Of a DNA stretch of 64,000 bases, positions 1 to 8,440 are shown in pieces (position 1 is the first letter of the stretch; every line of letters begins with the position of its first letter). The translations under genes were made by a program, and so were the position numbers. The stretch is from Rhodobacteraceae bacterium UBA6213 (GTDB taxonomy: Bacteria > Pseudomonadota > Alphaproteobacteria > Rhodobacterales > Rhodobacteraceae). The notes beneath the pieces were generated by a model, which was not told the DNA's origin, ran no database searches, and worked only from the letters and a program-made list of their open reading frames with translations. Where the stretch lies: positions 1 to 64,000 of the forward strand of contig DISJ01000018.1 of assembly GCA_002421605.1 (NCBI GenBank), in the 5' to 3' direction.

Positions 1-121
1 TGGCGCGGCTGCGTTCGTCTGAAAAAAGCGCGTAGCCCAACCCTTGCGTCACGGCCAGGGCCAGCAAAAGCAGCGCCAATAGCTGCCCGCCCAGCGAACG
101 CGGCAGAATGTGCCAGCTCAT
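1..121 (-). CDS. Sensor histidine kinase, N-terminal fragment (runs off window)
   Basis: Only the first 40 codons are present; the rest lies left of the window. The start ATG overlaps the stop of the response-regulator gene (ATGA at 118-121), the usual coupled layout of OmpR-type two-component pairs. The visible peptide starts MSWHILPRSLGGQLLALLL and forms one hydrophobic segment, matching the first transmembrane helix of a membrane sensor kinase. No catalytic domain is visible, so the kinase call rests on position and this N-terminus. The signal sensed is unknown. Confidence 0.7.
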   Translation of the reverse strand, partial: MSWHILPRSLGGQLLALLLLALAVTQGLGYALFSDERSRA

Positions 122-843
122 CGCGGCACCTCGCGCACGTCAGCGGCAAGGCTATAGCCGCCGCCCCAGACCGTTGCGATCAACGCCGGTTTCGCCGGGT
201 CACGCTCGATCTTGCGGCGCAGGCGGCTGATCTGGTTGTCAATCGTGCGGTCAAACACTTGCGCGGCGCGCCCGCTGGTGAGATCGAGCAGCTGGCTGCG
301 GCTGAGCACAAAGCGCGGTCGTTCGAGAAACGCGGTCAACAGGCGAAACTCGGCGGTGGTCAGCGCCACTTCAGCGCCGTCCTCACCGGTGAGCGCGCGG
401 CAGTCGGTATCGAGCACCCAGCGATCGAACGCCAGCTTGCGCCCTGCCAGCGCACCGCCTTCCACGGGCGTTTGTTCCGAGCGCCGCAGGATCGCCTTGA
501 TCCGCGCCAACAGCTCGCGCGGGTTGAAGGGCTTGGCCAGATAATCATCAGCGCCCAGTTCAAGCCCCACGATCCGGTCGGTTTCATCGCCCAGTGCGGT
601 CAGCATCAGAATCGGAATCGACCCACCAGCGCGCAGTCTGCGACAGACCGACAGGCCATCTTCGCCCGGCATCATCACATCGAGCACGATCAGATCAAAG
701 CGCCCCGCCTTTAGTGCAGCATCCATCGCCACCGCGTTGGCTGCGGTGCTTGCGCGCATGCCGCTTTTTTCCAGATACTTCGCCAGCGCATCGCGAATAT
801 CGCGGTGATCATCGACAACCAGAATGTGCGGCGGTGCGTTCAA
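118..843 (-). CDS. OmpR-family two-component response regulator
   Basis: A 241-residue protein with an N-terminal receiver domain and a C-terminal winged-helix DNA-binding domain. Visible receiver residues are the acidic pair D11-D12, the phospho-acceptor D55 in LIVLDVMMPGEDG and K104 in YLAKPFNPREL. The C-terminus carries the OmpR-type segment DNQISRLRRKIE followed by VWGGGYSL. I chose a TTG start at 843 because AGGAG lies seven bases upstream and the receiver fold begins right there. An in-frame GTG at 882 would add 13 residues with no obvious ribosome site. It is co-transcribed with the kinase at the window edge and diverges from the EF-hand gene, a plausible target. Confidence 0.9.
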   Translation of the reverse strand: MNAPPHILVVDDHRDIRDALAKYLEKSGMRASTAANAVAMDAALKAGRFDLIVLDVMMPGEDGLSVCRRLRAGGSIPILMLTALGDETDRIVGLELGADDYLAKPFNPRELLARIKAILRRSEQTPVEGGALAGRKLAFDRWVLDTDCRALTGEDGAEVALTTAEFRLLTAFLERPRFVLSRSQLLDLTSGRAAQVFDRTIDNQISRLRRKIERDPAKPALIATVWGGGYSLAADVREVPR

Positions 844-1025
844 AATCAATCTCCTGTCCCGCGACTTTAGTCGATCACCCACCGAAGGCGTGCAGAAGTT
901 TGTCGCAATCCGTCACGGTGCTGCTGGCTGCGACAGATTGATACAAAACAGCACCTCCACTGACAAACTCGCAGCACATCCGGGCGCCAGTTCGAGTGCA
1001 TCGAAGTTTTACAGGAGAGACGACA

Positions 1026-1628
1026 ATGAAACGTTCCACAAGCTTTGTCATAGCAGCAGTTGCAGCACTTGGTCTTGGCGCTATTGCGCTGCCTGTCATC
1101 GCGCAGCAAGCGCAAATGCCGTTCGCCAAATCGATGGGCGGCGCGGCCGCGCACGGCGCCATGGGTAACATGGGCGCCATGGGTGCAGGGGCCATGGGCC
1201 CGGGGGCAATGGGCCCGGGGGCCAACATGGGCGCCATGGGCGGCAATATGGGCAATATGGGCAATATGGGCATGATGGGCAGCGATCAGCATATGGCCGC
1301 CTATGATACCGACGGCGACGGCACCCTGAGTGCCGACGAAATCGCGGCGGGCATCAAGGCCGAGCTCGTGAAATACGACACCGATGCCAACGGCACCCTG
1401 TCGCTTGACGAATTTGCCGCGATGCAGGCGGACATGCAGGCCGAGACGTTGCGTATGATGGCCGTGCGCGCGTTCCAGATGCACGACAGTGATGGCGATG
1501 CGCAGGTCACCGAGGCCGAAATGACGGCTCTGGCGACGCAGATGCAACAGATGCTTGGCCAACAGGGCGGTATGCCCGGCATGGCCCGCGGGCCCGCAGC
1601 GATGCAAGGCACGATGGGCAAAAACTAA
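1026..1628 (+). CDS. Secreted EF-hand calcium-binding protein with Gly-Met-rich segment
   Basis: A 200-residue protein with a signal peptide (MKRSTSFVIAAVAALGLGA..., probable cut near AQQ at 27-28), a Gly/Met/Ala/Asn-rich low-complexity stretch (about residues 45-88, repeated NMG/AMG units), then EF-hand loops. Three loops are readable: DTDGDGTLSADE (94-105), DTDANGTLSLDE (118-129) and DSDGDAQVTEAE (154-165). The third has an atypical Ala-Gln middle. It should act in the periplasm. AGGAGAGACGACA before the ATG sets the start. It is divergent from the two-component operon and followed by a tiny membrane-protein gene. The Met-rich stretch could bind Cu(I); that is inference. Confidence 0.85.
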   Translation: MKRSTSFVIAAVAALGLGAIALPVIAQQAQMPFAKSMGGAAAHGAMGNMGAMGAGAMGPGAMGPGANMGAMGGNMGNMGNMGMMGSDQHMAAYDTDGDGTLSADEIAAGIKAELVKYDTDANGTLSLDEFAAMQADMQAETLRMMAVRAFQMHDSDGDAQVTEAEMTALATQMQQMLGQQGGMPGMARGPAAMQGTMGKN

Positions 1629-1634
1629 TCCGGA

Positions 1635-1665
1635 GTGGTCCCCGTCGCCTTGCGCCGGGGACCAC
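1635..1665 (+). terminator. Intercistronic GC-rich hairpin
   Basis: A perfect 10-bp inverted repeat (GTGGTCCCCG / CGGGGACCAC, 11-nt loop) sits between the EF-hand stop and the ribosome site of the small membrane ORF. There is no U-tract, so it is more likely a partial terminator or mRNA-stabilising hairpin than a strong terminator. Confidence 0.5.
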
Positions 1666-1688
1666 CCTGCGCCTGAGAGGAACCCGCA

Positions 1689-1808
1689 ATGATGATGAAT
1701 GGTTACGAAATGGGCTTCGGCATGGCCTTTGGCTGGCTTTGGACCGTGCTGGCGCTGGTGATCACTGGACTGGTGATTGTCGCGTTGGTCAAATACCTAC
1801 GCAAGTGA
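1689..1808 (+). CDS. Small single-pass membrane peptide (39 aa)
   Basis: ATG at 1689 follows GAGAGGAACCCGCA, a good ribosome site. The 39 codons read MMMNGYEMGFGMAFGWLW, then a hydrophobic helix rich in Leu, Val and Ile, then a basic end (KYLRK). This is the layout of a one-helix inner-membrane peptide with the basic end in the cytoplasm. I do not recognise a family. It lies 60 bp downstream of the EF-hand gene on the same strand and is probably in the same transcript. Its Met-rich N-terminus echoes the Met-rich stretch of the EF-hand protein. Confidence 0.6.
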   Translation: MMMNGYEMGFGMAFGWLWTVLALVITGLVIVALVKYLRK

Positions 1809-2101
1809 ATCCCACCAGATTTGGCGTCGCAATGCACGCTGCCAGTCGCGTGGCAATCTCAGCGGCGGAAAGGCGAGTGCTTCGAATAACCTGACACAGG
1901 GAAGGGAGTATTCCCCAACGCTTATCACTTGGAATTATGCACCTCACGGCGAAGTGTTTTACAGCTAATTATCATAATACCAATAGGTTAGTCATGTTAA
2001 CCTGACATCTCACGGCGATACCACATTGCTGCGTCAAATTGCGCGTTGTCCGTCTGGGTGAGCTGCCGCATGCAGCATTCGACCCTAAGGACAACGCGCC
2101 T

Positions 2102-2644
2102 ATGAATGATTATCCTCGGACTATTTCGCATTGGCGTGCCGCCGTCGGGTACGGACTTTCGGCTTCGATGATCGGCCGACGGCTAAACGCGTCCAAGCTT
2201 TCTATGCTGACGTTCCTGGCTGCGGCAGCCTTATTCTCTGCCGCAACGGCGCAATCCATTGTCACAGTAGGCCAACCCGAAATTGAAGCCCCGAGTTGCG
2301 CCGGGGTGCCGCTGTCCGCCTCGCCGGGAGCTGAGTCGTCGCTGGTGGACCCCGCCAAAGATTTGCGAGGCGCCATTGCCGCAGGCCAAGGCGACCGCGA
2401 CTGGGGCGAGTATCTGGCGGGCGAATGCCTCACCTGCCACGGTCTGAACGCCGAGGCGAACGCCGGCATCCCGCCACTGGCCCGGCTTGCGCCAATGGAT
2501 TTTGCCTCTGCGCTTGAGGAATACCGCCGGCTGCTGCGCCCCGATCTAGGCATGCGGCTGGTGGCGGCACAGCTGGCGCCCGATGAGGTGGCCGCCCTTA
2601 CCGCCTATTTCGCATCGCTGCCGCCCAGCCCCGCCACCCCGTAA
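2102..2644 (+). CDS. fccA: Monoheme c-type cytochrome, flavocytochrome c sulfide dehydrogenase small subunit-like
   Basis: A 180-residue protein with one heme c site, CLTCH, followed by an AANAG/IPPLARL-type loop and a C-terminal helix ending in LTAYFASLPP, typical of small class I cytochromes of sulfide dehydrogenases. A hydrophobic export segment (MLTFLAAAALFSAATAQ) begins only at about residue 35, so the true start may be the ATG near 2205; I kept 2102 because AAGGA lies ahead of it. The gene ends 55 bp before the FAD subunit gene. FccA takes electrons from the FAD subunit in the periplasm and passes them to the respiratory chain. Di-heme forms exist in the SoxE lineage; only one CXXCH is present here. 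Confidence 0.75.
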   Translation: MNDYPRTISHWRAAVGYGLSASMIGRRLNASKLSMLTFLAAAALFSAATAQSIVTVGQPEIEAPSCAGVPLSASPGAESSLVDPAKDLRGAIAAGQGDRDWGEYLAGECLTCHGLNAEANAGIPPLARLAPMDFASALEEYRRLLRPDLGMRLVAAQLAPDEVAALTAYFASLPPSPATP

Positions 2645-2699
2645 TTACCCCCTACACCAGCCCGCGCCACTCGCGCTATTCACTTCAAGGAGCCAGACC

Positions 2700-3953
2700 A
2701 TGAAACGAAGACAGTTTATCGGGGCGGCGGTCGTTGGGGCAACGCTGATGTCGGCACCCATGTTGCGCGCGCAGGGGCGGCCGCGGGTGGTGGTGGTCGG
2801 CGGTGGCGCGGGCGGTGCCACCGTGGCGCGCTATCTCGCCAAGGATTCGGCCGGGGCGCTCGATGTGGTTCTGGTCGAACCGAACGAGGTTTACCATTCG
2901 TGCTTTTTCTCGAACCTGACACTGGCCGACCTGCGCACCCCTGAAAGTCTCGAACATCGCTATGACAAGCTGGCCCACCTCGGCATCACCGTGCTGCGCG
3001 ACCGCGCAGTGGGCGTTGACCGCGCGCGGCGCGAAGTGGCACTGGGTGGGGGCGGCGTACTGGCCTACGACCGGCTGGTGCTGGCGCCCGGCATCGACTT
3101 TGTTGCAGGCTCGGTAGCGGGCTGGTCCGAGGCCGATGCCGAGATCATCCCGCACGCCTACCGCGGTGGCGCGCAGGTGGCCTTGCTGCGCGCGCAATTG
3201 GGTGCAATGCGCCCTGGCGGCACCTTTGCGCTTGTTGCCCCGCCCAACCCCTACCGCTGCCCACCCGGCCCCTATGAGCGGGTGTCGATGGTGGCAAACC
3301 TGATGATGCGCATCAACCCAACCGCCAAGATTCTGGTGCTCGACCCCAAGTCCACCTTCTCGAAACAGGCGTTGTTTGAAGATGGCTGGGCGCGCCATTA
3401 CCCCGGTATGATCGAGCGCATCGGCCCCGGTGCGGGTGGCAACGCGGTTGAAGTGCGCCCAGCGGTAGGCGAAATCGTGGTGGCGGGGGCGGTCGTCAAG
3501 TTCGATGTCGCCAACATTATTCCCGCGCAAAAGGCCGGTGCCATTGCCGACGCGGCGGGCCTGACCGAGGGCGGCTGGGTGCCGGTCGAGCCGCTGGCGC
3601 TTGCCGCCAAGACCGACCCTTTGGTGCATGTGCTGGGCGATGCCGCAGCACAAGGCGACATGCCGAAATCCGGCTTCTCCGCCAACAGCCAGGCCAAGGT
3701 GGTCGCCAATGCGATCCGCGCTGAGCTGACCGGCTCGCGCGCCTTTCCGCCTCGCTATGCCAACACTTGCTGGTCGGCGATTGCGCCCGATGATGGCGTC
3801 AAGGTCGGCGCAACCTATACCGCGGGCGAGGGCAAGATTGCGGCTGGCGAAGGTTTCATCAGCCAGGTCGGCGAGGCGGCAGACCTACGCGCCGCAACCT
3901 ATGCCGAAAGTTTTGCCTGGTATGATGCGATTGGCGAAGACATCTTCGGCTGA
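2700..3953 (+). CDS. fccB: Sulfide dehydrogenase FAD-binding subunit (FccB/SoxF-like)
   Basis: A 417-residue flavoprotein. It starts with a Tat-type signal (MKRRQFIGAAVVGA), followed by a dinucleotide-binding motif VVVVGGGAGGATVARYL. Two cysteines expected to form the redox disulfide of flavocytochrome c sulfide dehydrogenase are present: Cys187 in YRCPPGPYERV and Cys357 in NTCWSAIAPD. The second FAD motif, VHVLGDAA, precedes the family's GFSANSQAK stretch. The expected reaction is oxidation of sulfide to sulfur or polysulfide in the periplasm, with electrons passed to the adjacent cytochrome. The ATG at 2700 has GGAG upstream. The facing oxidase operon suggests a sulfide-to-terminal-oxidase route. 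Confidence 0.9.
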   Translation: MKRRQFIGAAVVGATLMSAPMLRAQGRPRVVVVGGGAGGATVARYLAKDSAGALDVVLVEPNEVYHSCFFSNLTLADLRTPESLEHRYDKLAHLGITVLRDRAVGVDRARREVALGGGGVLAYDRLVLAPGIDFVAGSVAGWSEADAEIIPHAYRGGAQVALLRAQLGAMRPGGTFALVAPPNPYRCPPGPYERVSMVANLMMRINPTAKILVLDPKSTFSKQALFEDGWARHYPGMIERIGPGAGGNAVEVRPAVGEIVVAGAVVKFDVANIIPAQKAGAIADAAGLTEGGWVPVEPLALAAKTDPLVHVLGDAAAQGDMPKSGFSANSQAKVVANAIRAELTGSRAFPPRYANTCWSAIAPDDGVKVGATYTAGEGKIAAGEGFISQVGEAADLRAATYAESFAWYDAIGEDIFG

Positions 3954-4038
3954 GGCAATCGTGCAGCGACTAAAATCGTGGCCGCGGTGCAGGCGGGCAG
4001 GCGGGCAAGCGGCGGAACGGGGACTATGGAGACTTGAC

Positions 4039-4060
4039 GCCCGGCGCTTTCGCGCCGGGC
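4039..4060. terminator. Hairpin between converging fccB and oxidase operons
   Basis: GCCCGGCGC and GCGCCGGGC pair perfectly around a 4-nt loop. It lies just past the end of the minus-strand oxidase operon and downstream of fccB. It lacks a T-run on either strand, so termination efficiency is uncertain. Confidence 0.45.
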
Positions 4061-4070
4061 ATAGGTTTGC

Positions 4071-4265
4071 TCAGTCGTTTGTCGGCGAATGCGCTGCCCT
4101 TGCGCGGTGCCAAAGTAGCGTGGCGAGGCCCAAAAACAGGGCCGCGCCAAAGCCCCAGACGCGGGCGTAGCCGATCATGTCGCCCCAAGGCGCCAGCGCA
4201 TAGACTAGCGCCAGCACCGCCCAGACCACCGCCACCGGCAGCACTAGCCAGAAATCTTCGTTCAT
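4071..4265 (-). CDS. Small two-helix membrane protein of the oxidase operon
   Basis: A 64-residue protein starting MNEDFWLVLPVAVVWAVL with two hydrophobic helices joined by APWGDMIGYARVWG. It lies 14 bp after the oxidase subunit I gene on the same strand and has AAGGA before its ATG. It is probably an accessory or small subunit of the oxidase, by position only. I do not recognise a named family. Confidence 0.65.
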   Translation of the reverse strand: MNEDFWLVLPVAVVWAVLALVYALAPWGDMIGYARVWGFGAALFLGLATLLWHRARAAHSPTND

Positions 4266-4279
4266 TTGGTATCCTTTTC

Positions 4280-5938
4280 TCAATGACCCGCGCCGCCAGA
4301 AGCGGTCAGCGGCAGCGATTGCATCAGTTCGAAGCCGATCGTGGTGAAGCCATACATCGCCAGCACGATAACGAAGATCGCCAACGGCCCCACCCATGCC
4401 TTAGTGCCAGCCGGAATGGCTGCAGCACCCCAACCGAGACCGGAGTTAGGCAGCCCTACCGCGGTACCGACCCGGCGCGGCAAAAGCGCCATTGCGACTC
4501 CGGCAGCATAGACCGCCAGTGCGGCCGCCATCACACTGCCACCCACGCCCACAGTTGCCATCAGCGCCCCCCAAATCGCAGGCGCCTCGCCGCTGTAGCT
4601 GACATCCATCACCCGGCGCGGCACGCCCAGATAGCCCGCCGCCACTCCGGCACCACCAAAGAGCACGAGCCCGAGCGTGGCAAGCCACGGCATCCAGCGC
4701 AGCAGCCTCGGCCAGGCGATAGCCCGCCCACCAAGCCCCGGCAGCATCACCGAAAACGCCGCCAGCAAGGTAAAGCTGACAGTGCCAACGGTGAAAAAGT
4801 GGAAGTAGCCGGGCACGAAGAAGGTATCCGACAGAAGCGGCGCCAGTTCTGCCTGTATCAGCACGAAGGCCAGCGCCAGCCCCAACCCCATGTTCAGAAC
4901 CGCCGCCCCCATCGCCGCCATGGCCGGGATGCGCCACGGCAGGTGCCCAAGCCAGCCAAACAGCCCGCGCGCACCATTGGCCCGCGCATGTACCTCCAAC
5001 GAGGCAATGATGATGAGGAACGCGGTCAAAGTTGGCACCGAGACAAATAGCGACAGCATTGAGCCCACCACGCGCACCGTGGCAGGCAAATCGGGTTCGA
5101 GGAACATGTGATAAAGCGAGGTCGGCGGCACAAAGACCAGATAGGCCGAGAACACGATCTTCGAGAACCGCGCCCCAAACACTGACTTCACCCCGGTCAG
5201 CGCCTGCACCAGCACATACCACATCAACACCGTCGCCATCAGCGGCAGATAATGCAGGTTGTGGAACAGGATGTGCCAGTTGGTGCCCTGCGAGGTCGGA
5301 AACCCGCCCAGACCAAGCGCCCAGAGCATGCCCGGAAGAAAGGCATGAATGGCCGCAAACCCGCTGACAATCAGAAACCCGGCCCAGACAAAGAGCGCGA
5401 AACCGGTGGCGCTCATCGGCTCGCGCGGGACATCGGGGCGTTTGCGCAGCAGCGTTGCAATGGGCGCCAGCGGCAGCACCATAAGCCCTAGGCCCAGCAG
5501 AACATAACCGCCGTTGAAGGCCAGCAGCGTTATGGGGTCTTCAGCCGCGAGCGCCGGGGTGCCATCGTACAAAAGCGGGGTGCCGGAACTGGCGGCATAA
5601 AGACTGACCAGAAACCCGCCGAGCATCGCTGCAAACCCTGCCACGGCGGCCGCGCGCAACGCGAGCCCCCGCCCATCTTCGATCGCGGCAAAGCCCAGCA
5701 GCAGTGCGGCCTGCGCCATGTAGAGCCAGAAGAAAAACACGTTGACGCCATGCAGCGTCAGCATTCGGTAGGCGGTTTCCGGCAACAGATCCAGAAAGCC
5801 CGCGCGCGCCAGTGCGGTGAAAACACCACCGGCAACGCCAATCGCCAGCGCCAGCAGCGCGATAGCAGAGATGGAGCGCAACAAATATCTGTCGGGCCCC
5901 GGAAGGGCGCCAAAGCGCCGTTTCACGATATCGGTCAT
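4280..5938 (-). CDS. Heme-copper oxidase-family subunit I, with altered active-site residues
   Basis: A 552-residue polytopic protein with about 13-14 hydrophobic helices and heme-copper subunit I hallmarks: H63 in TLHG (low-spin heme ligand position) and H226/Y230 in HNLHY, matching the Cu-B His and cross-linking Tyr of HPxVY. Two positions deviate. The His-His pair becomes Tyr276-His277 (SLYHMF). The HxH of the last heme-binding helix becomes Tyr378-Phe-His380 (PGYFHFF). Overall sequence is closest to B-family (ba3-like) oxidases. Its CuA partner lies upstream with a 10-bp gap. It could be a divergent oxidase, or a related enzyme with a changed reaction. The ATG at 5938 has GAGGGG upstream. 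Confidence 0.8.
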   Translation of the reverse strand: MTDIVKRRFGALPGPDRYLLRSISAIALLALAIGVAGGVFTALARAGFLDLLPETAYRMLTLHGVNVFFFWLYMAQAALLLGFAAIEDGRGLALRAAAVAGFAAMLGGFLVSLYAASSGTPLLYDGTPALAAEDPITLLAFNGGYVLLGLGLMVLPLAPIATLLRKRPDVPREPMSATGFALFVWAGFLIVSGFAAIHAFLPGMLWALGLGGFPTSQGTNWHILFHNLHYLPLMATVLMWYVLVQALTGVKSVFGARFSKIVFSAYLVFVPPTSLYHMFLEPDLPATVRVVGSMLSLFVSVPTLTAFLIIIASLEVHARANGARGLFGWLGHLPWRIPAMAAMGAAVLNMGLGLALAFVLIQAELAPLLSDTFFVPGYFHFFTVGTVSFTLLAAFSVMLPGLGGRAIAWPRLLRWMPWLATLGLVLFGGAGVAAGYLGVPRRVMDVSYSGEAPAIWGALMATVGVGGSVMAAALAVYAAGVAMALLPRRVGTAVGLPNSGLGWGAAAIPAGTKAWVGPLAIFVIVLAMYGFTTIGFELMQSLPLTASGGAGH

Positions 5939-5948
5939 TTTGTTCCCC

Positions 5949-6764
5949 TCACACAACTTCGATGCGGGCTTGCATCAGATCATGCCCCTGCCCGCAGTAA
6001 AGCGAGCAATAGACCAGATGGTCGCCGGGTCGGTCGAACCGCATTTCCATTTCGGTGACCGTGCCGGGGCGCAGCCGCGCCATCCGGCTGCCACGGCCCA
6101 GTTCAATCGAGGCGCCATGCGGAATGTCGGCGGCCAGCATGCGGAACCGATAGGCCACGCCCGATTCGAGCCGCAGGTGCGCGGGTTCGAAATACCACCG
6201 TTCCGCCAGCAGATAGACCTCGACCGGCGCTGCGTGCGCGTCGCCGGTGGCATCGTCGTGCCCCGCACCGTGCGAGGCGGATGCCACAACCACCATCGCG
6301 TTGCCGTGCTCCATCTTGGCCATATCCGGGGCAGCCTGGGCCTGCGCCTCGTTGGCCATGCCCGCGTGGATTGCCGACTGCACGCTTGCTTCTGCTTCCG
6401 TGGCCAGCGGCATTGCCGCCATGTCGTGGCCGCCGTGACCCGCATCGGGTGCCGCTTCATGCGCATCGCCGATGGCAACCGATTCGAGAGCACGCGGCTG
6501 CACGGCCCCGTCCGTCTGCGTGAACCGGTCGATAAAGTCGCCGTGCAGACGGCGGAATTCATCGACGACATCGGCTTCGGCGCCGACGCCCCCCCCGCCG
6601 CCATGTGCTCCTGCCGCGGCGGCCTCTGCCCCACGCGGCGCAAAAAGCGCAAGTGGGCCGGGCGCCGCGCCGTAGGCAACCCACAGCCCGTAAAGACTGA
6701 CGCCGCCGAACCCCAGCGAGGCGACAAAGCCCCTGCGGGTAGTGAAATGTGGTGATTTCGTCAT
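5949..6764 (-). CDS. Cytochrome c oxidase subunit II with CuA site and His/Met-rich linker
   Basis: A 271-residue protein with one N-terminal anchor containing RRGFVASLG, a long low-complexity linker and a C-terminal cupredoxin domain. The CuA motif is complete: CSLYCGQGHDLM (C-x3-C-x3-H-x2-M) plus the upstream His in DIPHGASI. The linker (about residues 85-160) is unusually rich in His, Met, Ala and acidic residues (for example GHGGHDMAAMP, KMEHGN) and could bind metal; B-family subunits II are normally much shorter. It passes electrons from a soluble donor to subunit I. The start at 6764 is chosen for CAGGAAA just upstream and because it begins right before the anchor. Confidence 0.85.
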   Translation of the reverse strand: MTKSPHFTTRRGFVASLGFGGVSLYGLWVAYGAAPGPLALFAPRGAEAAAAGAHGGGGGVGAEADVVDEFRRLHGDFIDRFTQTDGAVQPRALESVAIGDAHEAAPDAGHGGHDMAAMPLATEAEASVQSAIHAGMANEAQAQAAPDMAKMEHGNAMVVVASASHGAGHDDATGDAHAAPVEVYLLAERWYFEPAHLRLESGVAYRFRMLAADIPHGASIELGRGSRMARLRPGTVTEMEMRFDRPGDHLVYCSLYCGQGHDLMQARIEVV

Positions 6765-6923
6765 GTTTGTTTTCCTGAAGGGCGTAAATGCCGGCGGTGC
6801 CATGGGCCTGCCGCGCAGCGCTGAACTGGCCGGTCCCCGCCCGAACGCGCGAGGCGGATGACCGGTGTCTCAGTGACCTCACGCACGGATTCATCTCGAA
6901 TCCGGCGCGCGGCCAAGGAGGTT

Positions 6924-7325
6924 TCAGGAATGGATCGGCGGGCGGCGCCCCGGTTCAGGTTCTTGCCCAGCCAGTATGATGCTGCCCGGCAGCGCACTTC
7001 TGGCCCTCGTTACGATTATTTCGACCAGCGCCACCCCACCAGTAACGATTACGCCCGAACCACATAGGGCGAGGCCGCAGGCGATCGGGCTGTGCTGGCT
7101 CGTCCGGTTGGTGTGCCCTTGGTTTGCGTCCGCCTCTGAGCAGGGCACACCGTGATCATGGCAGAGTGGCGCTGCCGCATGTGAACGCACTGCACCGCCT
7201 TGAATGTCCTGCCCCTGCCAGTCTAACGCAGAAATGGCCAGCGCAATAAAAAGAACAAGCAAAAGCCAGACGGGGCGCCGCGAATGCGCCCGTTCCGGTC
7301 TGGCTACGGTCAATCTCAGCGCCAT
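6924..7325 (-). CDS. Hypothetical membrane protein with Cys/His cluster
   Basis: A 133-residue ORF starting MALRLTVARPERAH, with one clear hydrophobic helix (WLLLVLFIALAISAL) followed by a periplasmic-type segment with Cys and His (PLCHDHGVPC, then CGLALCG) and a second hydrophobic patch. It lies 159 bp upstream of the oxidase subunit II gene on the same strand. The layout resembles small metal-related membrane proteins found beside copper or oxidase genes, but I cannot name the family. It might assist copper delivery to CuA; that is speculation from context. Confidence 0.45.
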   Translation of the reverse strand: MALRLTVARPERAHSRRPVWLLLVLFIALAISALDWQGQDIQGGAVRSHAAAPLCHDHGVPCSEADANQGHTNRTSQHSPIACGLALCGSGVIVTGGVALVEIIVTRARSALPGSIILAGQEPEPGRRPPIHS

Positions 7326-8174
7326 GTTTGCTTGAAAATTTCTGATTCGGTGCCGCGCCAAATAGCACGGCGCCTTCACACGGTAAACGGCGGAAGGCAT
7401 CACGTTTAGTTCGGTAGTGGCTGCGGCGGTCAAATTGACAGACCAAGCGTGCCTCGCGCGGCGTCAATTTTGGGATCAACTTAATGCAGAGGGCCTTGGT
7501 CGAGCCCGTCATAAATACTTGCGGCGCCGAGAAGGAGTCGAGGGCAGAGGGACGTCACAAGCTCCGTGCCCCAGAAGCGCACATGATCTCGGCGGTGCAA
7601 AGTCACGCCGATTGTCGGCTTCTAAAATACGAAGTCGTTCAGGAGGCTGCGCCAGAAATGGAGGGGGCGGCGCCGTGTCATCGCTAGCGCTAGCCCCGCG
7701 GTAAATCCGGCATGCAGAAGCGACGCGATCCCCGGAACCTGTGCCCGCTTCCTACCCGCCGAAGCCGATGCGGTGGTACACGCCATCTCATCCAGCGCGA
7801 GTGCGATTACATTGATCGGCCCCAGAGCAGTGTCGGCGGTCGACTCGGTCGTGGCAGGAAGCACGCCCGACCCGAACACATCATTCAACGAGGTGATCGT
7901 GAAATTCGCGGCCGGGTTGCTCTTTTTGATCCTGGCATTGTCAGAAATTGTGCCCCGCCAGATCACCGCTGTCGCAAAGAGCGTAATCGAGGTGCATGCG
8001 GCAGTCCAACCACATCCCCGAAATTCCGACTTGGTCTGGGCGAGGCCAGTCGGCGCGCCGTCATTCTGCGAAAGTCACGCCGAAGATGCGCCAGATCGTC
8101 CAAGCTTGACAGCGGCCAACACATTCGAATGGTGATGTTAGATCAGATCGATACGGCACAAACACCTACATTAT

Positions 8175-8205
8175 CCGTCACCGTCACCGTCACCGTCACC
8201 GTCAC
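8175..8205. repeat. CCGTCA hexamer tandem repeat, five copies
   Basis: Five uninterrupted copies of CCGTCA plus one extra C. It lies in DNA with no confident gene and is probably a slippage-prone microsatellite. Confidence 0.8.
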
Positions 8206-8440
8206 TCGGATGTCGCGTCCTGACCCAGGCGATGCTTGACCGACCGCATCCGCTCGGTCTGCCAGGTCGACGTTGCTTGCGCGCCGCCATCCGAGTCAAT
8301 CGCTTTCGGCAACTACCCACGCAGCCATGGGAAGCGGCATCATTAGCGACCAGAACCTGTGATATGGCCGCACACATGCTGCGACTGCCCCATTAGAACC
8401 AGGGGATTGCATGGGCAGGCATGTCGAAGTGAGTTCTTGC

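Noticed and set aside
7622..8135. Overlapping ORFs on both strands of about 115-120 codons
   Set aside because: No motif, no good ribosome site, and both strands open over the same DNA, so neither is credible.
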